DNA of 10,155 nucleotides from JBFJWU01 sp041623475 [NCBI: bacterium] (lineage in GTDB: Bacteria; J088). The stretch lies in NCBI GenBank assembly GCA_041623475.1, contig JBFJWU010000097.1:1-10155 (forward strand), given 5' to 3'. Below the pieces are notes generated by a model. That model ran no database searches and had not been told where the DNA came from. It was given only the letters and a program-made list of their open reading frames with translations. A program made the translations under genes and the position numbers. Shown piece after piece: positions 7,067 through 10,155 of the stretch; position 1 is the first letter of the stretch, and every line of letters starts with the position of its first letter.

Positions 7067-8988
7067 TTAATCCCAGGAGTTCAGATCGAAAAGGCGGGGG
7101 CCGTATTGGCCCTCGCCTTTTTTTTGTTGCACTGGTTCTGGCTTTTCCGGTCGCCGTTGATGCGGCCGGGGCTGCGGAGCCGTTGCATGACGATCCGCAA
7201 TGGCTGCGCATGGGTAACTGGCGCCCCCATGGCAATGCGTGGTTGAGCGAAGTTGACAACCGGGACTGGTTCCTCGCCCCAAGTGGACGTCGTTCGCCAA
7301 GCTCTGAATTAACGGCAACGCGGCGGGCGCTCGCATTGCCTGCGGACGCGGTAACGGATCCCAACCTGCATCCGGCCTGCCGGTTCCCTGCGCGACGGGT
7401 CTGGTTGTGGCAGCGGGACGGACAGGATCCGGCACCGCAGGCACCTGCCAATTGCCCGGCCTTGCAGAAGTTCATCGACCGCGCTGATCCGGTCGGCGTG
7501 ACGATGGTTTTTTCGGGCTATTACATAGGCGATCCCGCGTCCGCTTTTGGACATACGTTTTTGCGAATTGATCGAAATCCAAAACGAACCCAGGGGGAAC
7601 GGCAGGAGTTGCTGGACCTGGGTGTCGATTTTTCAGCGCAGACGGGCGGCGACGGCCCGCTCGCATATGCGTTCAAGGGGATGTCCGGCGCGTATACCGG
7701 TCGATTTAACTTCCTGCCGTACTATTTCAAAGTGCGCGAATACAGTGATTATGAGTCCCGCGACATATGGGAGTACCGCCTGAGCCTGCGCCCGGATGAA
7801 TTGCTATTCCTGGTCCTGCATCTTTGGGAACTCAGTCGCGCCGAGTACGACTATTTCTTTTTTGAGGAAAACTGCTCCTATCATATTCTGACGGCGTTAG
7901 AGGCGGCGGTACCAAGAATCGACCTGATCCGACACCTGTCCGAAATCGTCGCGCCGGGCGATACAATCAAGGCTCTGTTTGCCAACCCAGGTCTGGTCAC
8001 CAATGTCAATTATCGGCCCGCATTGGGCACGCAGTTTTACTGGCGATACCGCGGCCTGTCGTCTGTGGGACGTGATGTCGTGCTGGACCTGTTCGACAAC
8101 CCCGGGGCCGATGTCGGCTTTCCCGACTCGGCAACTGAACAGGCGAGGGTGCTTGATGCCGTGATCGACCTGGTGGACCTTCGGTTCGCCGATGAACTGG
8201 TCTTCGGGGCAGCGGACCATCCGGTCGCGATTACTCGTCATACGTTGTTATCGCGCCGGGCGCAAATTGCCGTGACGTCCTATGCGACCGTTCCGCGGCC
8301 CGATCATGAACGACCTGAACGGGGTGTGGCACCTCGACAGTTTGGCTTTCAATCCGGAGTTCGTGATGGTGATCCGGTCCAGCAACTGTACGTCCAGCTT
8401 GGCTGGCATCATCTGGCGGACCCTGATGACGGGTTACCGCGCCTGGGGGAAGTCCGGTTTATTGAAGCGGAACTGGAACTGAATATTACCTCGCGAACAC
8501 CGTGGGTCAATCGTCTCCGTTTTGTCGACCTGTCGACGCTGGCGCCGTTTTCCCGCGTAGAACCGAATTTGTCGTGGACGGGTGCCATTGGTGCCGAGCG
8601 AATTCGCGACGATCGCTGTGACGAATGTCTGGCAGGAATCGCCCAGCTGGGCTCGGGGTTGACGGCAGCCGGTGTCCGAGGGCGCGGAGCCCTGGCCTTT
8701 CTGGCTGGACCAAATCTGTTATGGCACGAGGACCTGGCCGGAATCGGATCGGCCGGGTTGCGTATTGAAGCGGTTGCTGAATTGTTGTTGCGGTTGGAGC
8801 TGTCGCAGGACACAACGCTAGTCGGGCGATTACGTGGTCACACGTCGCCCTGGCAGGAGCACCCGTTTCTGGTTTCCAGCGAAAGCCGGTTCAGCTGGCA
8901 CGTCGGCAAAGCGGTGACACTGGATATCCACGGTCGTACATCCCAGACGGGGTACGTGCTGACAGGCGGCGCAAAATTCTACTACTGA
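7045..8988 (+). CDS. DUF4105 / Lnb N-terminal-like periplasmic protein with beta-rich C-terminal domain
   Basis: The open frame gives up to 647 aa from GTG 7045, which overlaps the DUF3015 gene. No other ATG, GTG or TTG occurs in frame before TTG 7183, which already lies beyond the signal peptide, so the start is uncertain. A hydrophobic stretch (RLFFVALVLAFPVAV, about 24-38) followed by AGA-AEP reads as a signal peptide with a cleavage site near residue 43. The core (about 145-300) matches DUF4105, now linked to the N-terminal domain of Lnb lipoprotein N-acyltransferase. It includes SGYYIGDPASAFGHTFLRI with H170 and FFFEENCSYHIL with C277, the His/Cys pair expected of an NlpC/P60-like thiol fold. 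From about 425 to the end the protein is rich in alternating beta-strands and ends GGAKFYY, as outer-membrane or beta-sandwich C-termini often do. It may act on lipoproteins, peptidoglycan or another envelope substrate; the substrate cannot be read from sequence. Confidence is high for the gene and low for its first 40 codons. Confidence 0.85.
   Translation: MHWIQFLINPRSSDRKGGGRIGPRLFFVALVLAFPVAVDAAGAAEPLHDDPQWLRMGNWRPHGNAWLSEVDNRDWFLAPSGRRSPSSELTATRRALALPADAVTDPNLHPACRFPARRVWLWQRDGQDPAPQAPANCPALQKFIDRADPVGVTMVFSGYYIGDPASAFGHTFLRIDRNPKRTQGERQELLDLGVDFSAQTGGDGPLAYAFKGMSGAYTGRFNFLPYYFKVREYSDYESRDIWEYRLSLRPDELLFLVLHLWELSRAEYDYFFFEENCSYHILTALEAAVPRIDLIRHLSEIVAPGDTIKALFANPGLVTNVNYRPALGTQFYWRYRGLSSVGRDVVLDLFDNPGADVGFPDSATEQARVLDAVIDLVDLRFADELVFGAADHPVAITRHTLLSRRAQIAVTSYATVPRPDHERPERGVAPRQFGFQSGVRDGDPVQQLYVQLGWHHLADPDDGLPRLGEVRFIEAELELNITSRTPWVNRLRFVDLSTLAPFSRVEPNLSWTGAIGAERIRDDRCDECLAGIAQLGSGLTAAGVRGRGALAFLAGPNLLWHEDLAGIGSAGLRIEAVAELLLRLELSQDTTLVGRLRGHTSPWQEHPFLVSSESRFSWHVGKAVTLDIHGRTSQTGYVLTGGAKFYY
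7089..7125 (+). terminator. Strong intrinsic terminator after DUF3015, inside the 5' end of the DUF4105 frame
   Basis: A 14-bp stem pairs 7089-7102 (AAAAGGCGGGGGCC) with 7108-7121. It contains one G-T pair, has a GTATT loop, and is followed or overlapped by eight T residues (7118-7125). It begins 22 nt after the DUF3015 stop codon, a classic position. The same bases encode the proposed n-region of the DUF4105 signal peptide, so transcription of that gene would depend on read-through or on a promoter I cannot see. Confidence 0.85.
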
Positions 8989-9019
8989 GGCAAGGTTGCC
9001 ACTGTGCGCCAGGGAATGC

Positions 9020-10006
9020 TCAGCCGGTTGCCGCGACCTGCTCGGACGGTGGCTCGTGGGGGACGCGGCCTGCGTGCAGGATATGGCTGTGCAGGTCATC
9101 GCCAAGGATTTGCCGGACCCGGTGACCCAGGGTCAGGATTCGGTCGATGTCCAGTCCAGTGTCCAGGCCCATTTCGTCGGCCAGGGCGGCAAAATCTTCG
9201 GTGCTGGTGTTGCCGGTGGGTCCGCTGACCTGAACCCGCTGCTTCGGCGGTCGGCCACCCAGGCCACCCAGGCTGGTATCGACAGTCCGTACGCCCATTT
9301 CCAGCGCCGCCAGGCTGTTGGCAATTGCCGCGCCGCGGGTATCGTGGAAATGCGCAATCGGGGTCAGCCCATCCAGATGCGGCAATACGGCCGCAAAAAA
9401 CCGGTGCACCTGCATCGGGTTGGCCGTACCGGTTGTGTCGCCAAACTGAATTTCGCGGGCGCCAATTGATTTGTAATGCTCAACCAGTTCCAGGACAGAT
9501 TCGATCGCCACGTCACCGGTATAGGGGCAGCCAAAGCTGACCGAAATACTGCCGCACAGGCGGATGCAGGCCCGCTCGGCGACTTCGGCAGCCTCCTGCT
9601 GGATCGCCATGGTTTCCGCTTTGGTCCGCTTCAGGTTGCGCTGGTTGTGTGCTTCACTGGCGCTGACGACCATCAACGCGATATCGGGTCCACCGCCATA
9701 CTGCGCCGCGACGGCTGCACGCTGCATCCCCCGGGTATTGGGAATAAATGCGATCAGGTCCGCGTCTGTATAGTCCCGCAACGCTTCCAGTACGGCTTCA
9801 GAATCGTGGAACTGGGGGAAGTACTTTTCCGGGACAAAACTGGTCGCTTCGATGCGCGTAAACCCGGCATCGGCAACGCCTTTGAGGATGTCCAGTTTCT
9901 CGTCTGTTGTCAGCACCTGGTCAATGGCCTGGATGCCGTCCCGGCCAAAGCATTCGGTCAGTTCAATTGACTTCGGTACCCTGCGAATCAAGCCCAGTTC
10001 TGCCAC
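9020..10006 (-). CDS. HMG-CoA-lyase-like DRE-TIM metallolyase with altered active-site loop
   Basis: This 328-aa protein, near the usual length of bacterial MvaB, starts at GTG with a strong AAAGGAG site. HMG-CoA lyase cleaves HMG-CoA to acetoacetate and acetyl-CoA in leucine or ketone metabolism. Landmarks present are R22-D23-G24 (TECFGRDGIQ), E53 (IEATSFVPEKYFPQ), metal-binding H219-F-H221-D (AHFHDTRGAA), SLGGLGG at 245-251, N266 (GPTGN) and E270-D271. The family signature GLGGCPYAxGATGN is changed: here GLGG is followed by RPPKQRVQVSGPTGN, so the catalytic cysteine is replaced by R252 and the loop is several residues longer. C160 in FGCPYTG is conserved in the family but lies elsewhere. 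The enzyme may therefore use a different acyl-CoA or hydroxy-acid substrate. It is transcribed convergently with the DUF4105 gene; the 31-bp gap between the stops has no clear terminator. No carboxylase or acyl-CoA dehydrogenase partner is in view. Confidence 0.85.
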   Translation of the reverse strand: MAELGLIRRVPKSIELTECFGRDGIQAIDQVLTTDEKLDILKGVADAGFTRIEATSFVPEKYFPQFHDSEAVLEALRDYTDADLIAFIPNTRGMQRAAVAAQYGGGPDIALMVVSASEAHNQRNLKRTKAETMAIQQEAAEVAERACIRLCGSISVSFGCPYTGDVAIESVLELVEHYKSIGAREIQFGDTTGTANPMQVHRFFAAVLPHLDGLTPIAHFHDTRGAAIANSLAALEMGVRTVDTSLGGLGGRPPKQRVQVSGPTGNTSTEDFAALADEMGLDTGLDIDRILTLGHRVRQILGDDLHSHILHAGRVPHEPPSEQVAATG

Positions 10007-10013
10007 GTCCGTG

Positions 10014-10020
10014 CTCCTTT
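10014..10020 (-). promoter_or_regulatory. Ribosome-binding site of the lyase-like gene
   Basis: Read on the minus strand, AAAGGAG lies 7 nt upstream of the GTG start at 10006. This close match to the anti-SD sequence supports the GTG over the internal ATG candidates. Confidence 0.8.
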
Positions 10021-10033
10021 ACCAGTTAATTCA

Positions 10034-10063
10034 ATCGTAGCACATCACATGGAGGGCATGCAA
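10034..10063 (-). promoter_or_regulatory. Tentative promoter for the lyase-like gene
   Basis: On the minus strand, TTGCAT (10058-10063) and TACGAT (10034-10039) are separated by 18 nt and lie about 30-60 nt upstream of the start codon, in the most AT-rich part of the window. The -35 matches consensus at only three positions, so this is tentative. Other AT-rich hexamers nearby (TATATATT) could serve instead. Confidence 0.3.
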
Positions 10064-10064
10064 A

Positions 10065-10103
10065 TAGAGGTATATCACACCAATATATATCTATTAGAGG
10101 TAT
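10065..10103 (+). repeat. 9-bp direct repeat TAGAGGTAT spaced 30 bp
   Basis: TAGAGGTAT occurs at 10065-10073 and again at 10095-10103, exactly 30 bp apart start to start, about three helical turns. The DNA between is AT-rich (ATATATAT) and lies just upstream of the tentative promoter of the lyase-like gene. The spacing would put two bound protein copies on the same helix face. An operator role is inference. Confidence 0.4.
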
Positions 10104-10155
10104 TCGGTGGGCGGCTTTACGCAATCTGGCACGTCATCCTCGGCGGACCATCCTC
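10094..10155 (-). CDS. Possible 3' end of an upstream minus-strand gene
   Basis: On the minus strand, a frame open from the window edge reads GWSAEDDVPDCVKPPTEYL and stops at TAA (10094-10096). The base composition rises back to GC-rich at this point, as at a gene boundary. If real, it is the tail of a gene upstream of and co-oriented with the lyase-like gene, about 88 nt before its start. With only 20 codons visible this is weak. Confidence 0.2.
   Translation of the reverse strand, partial: GWSAEDDVPDCVKPPTEYL

Noticed and set aside
8989-9000. GGCAA/TTGCC inverted repeat between the convergent genes as a shared terminator
   Set aside because: The loop would be only 2 nt and no T-run follows on either strand.
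9476-9970. A 164-codon + strand open frame opposite the lyase-like gene
   Set aside because: The minus strand has all DRE-TIM landmarks and a strong ribosome-binding site. The antisense product resembles no family I know.
10135-10155. CATCCTC repeated twice at the window edge as the start of a repeat array
   Set aside because: Only two 7-bp copies are visible and the sequence ends there. It is too short to distinguish from chance, and it may be coding.

Overview
The window looks like chromosomal DNA from a GC-rich Gram-negative (diderm) bacterium. Evidence for this is the Sec-type signal peptides, a periplasmic DUF4105/Lnb_N-like protein with a beta-rich C-terminus ending in aromatic residues, a membrane protein with a large periplasmic tail, and dense coding with short intergenic gaps. 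The TPR plus tandem cyclic-nucleotide-binding architecture, next to a divergent PilZ-like protein, recalls deltaproteobacterial/myxobacterial-type genomes. That placement is inference; an alphaproteobacterial or other proteobacterial-like lineage is not excluded. No mobile element, CRISPR array, tRNA or rRNA is visible.

Layout: (1) nt 1-3644, + strand: the 3' end of an operon of the MoxR/DUF58/BatA/DUF4159 class. A 5'-truncated membrane protein with a C-terminal DUF4159-like domain overlaps (ATGA) a 703-aa membrane protein with a VWA-like domain and a class I glutamine-amidotransferase-like domain that has no cysteine. (2) nt 3645-4843: a 170-bp gap with a plausible sigma70 promoter, then a protein with a degenerate PilZ-like domain, a proline-rich linker, one membrane span and a periplasmic AMIN-like beta domain. 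(3) nt 4844-6492: a promoter-bearing gap, then a soluble TPR protein with two cyclic-nucleotide-binding domains, the second lacking the ligand arginine. (4) nt 6493-8988: an imperfect hairpin, a secreted DUF3015 protein, and a DUF4105/Lnb_N-like periplasmic protein whose 5' end overlaps both the DUF3015 gene and a textbook intrinsic terminator. (5) nt 9020-10006, - strand, convergent: an HMG-CoA-lyase-like DRE-TIM enzyme whose usual active-site cysteine loop is altered. (6) nt 10007-10155: an AT-rich upstream region with a candidate promoter and a 9-bp direct repeat spaced 30 bp.

Functionally, most genes point to cell-envelope biology: the BatA/DUF4159 cluster, the PilZ-TM-AMIN-like protein, DUF3015, and DUF4105, an Lnb-type thiol-hydrolase/acyltransferase fold. 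An intracellular cyclic-nucleotide sensor lies in the middle. The HMG-CoA-lyase-like gene is transcribed towards them and is probably an unrelated acyl-CoA metabolism gene. The most interesting points are the PilZ/AMIN-like fusion, the asymmetric tandem cNMP protein with no output domain, the terminator placed inside the start of the DUF4105 gene, and the lyase with a rebuilt catalytic loop.
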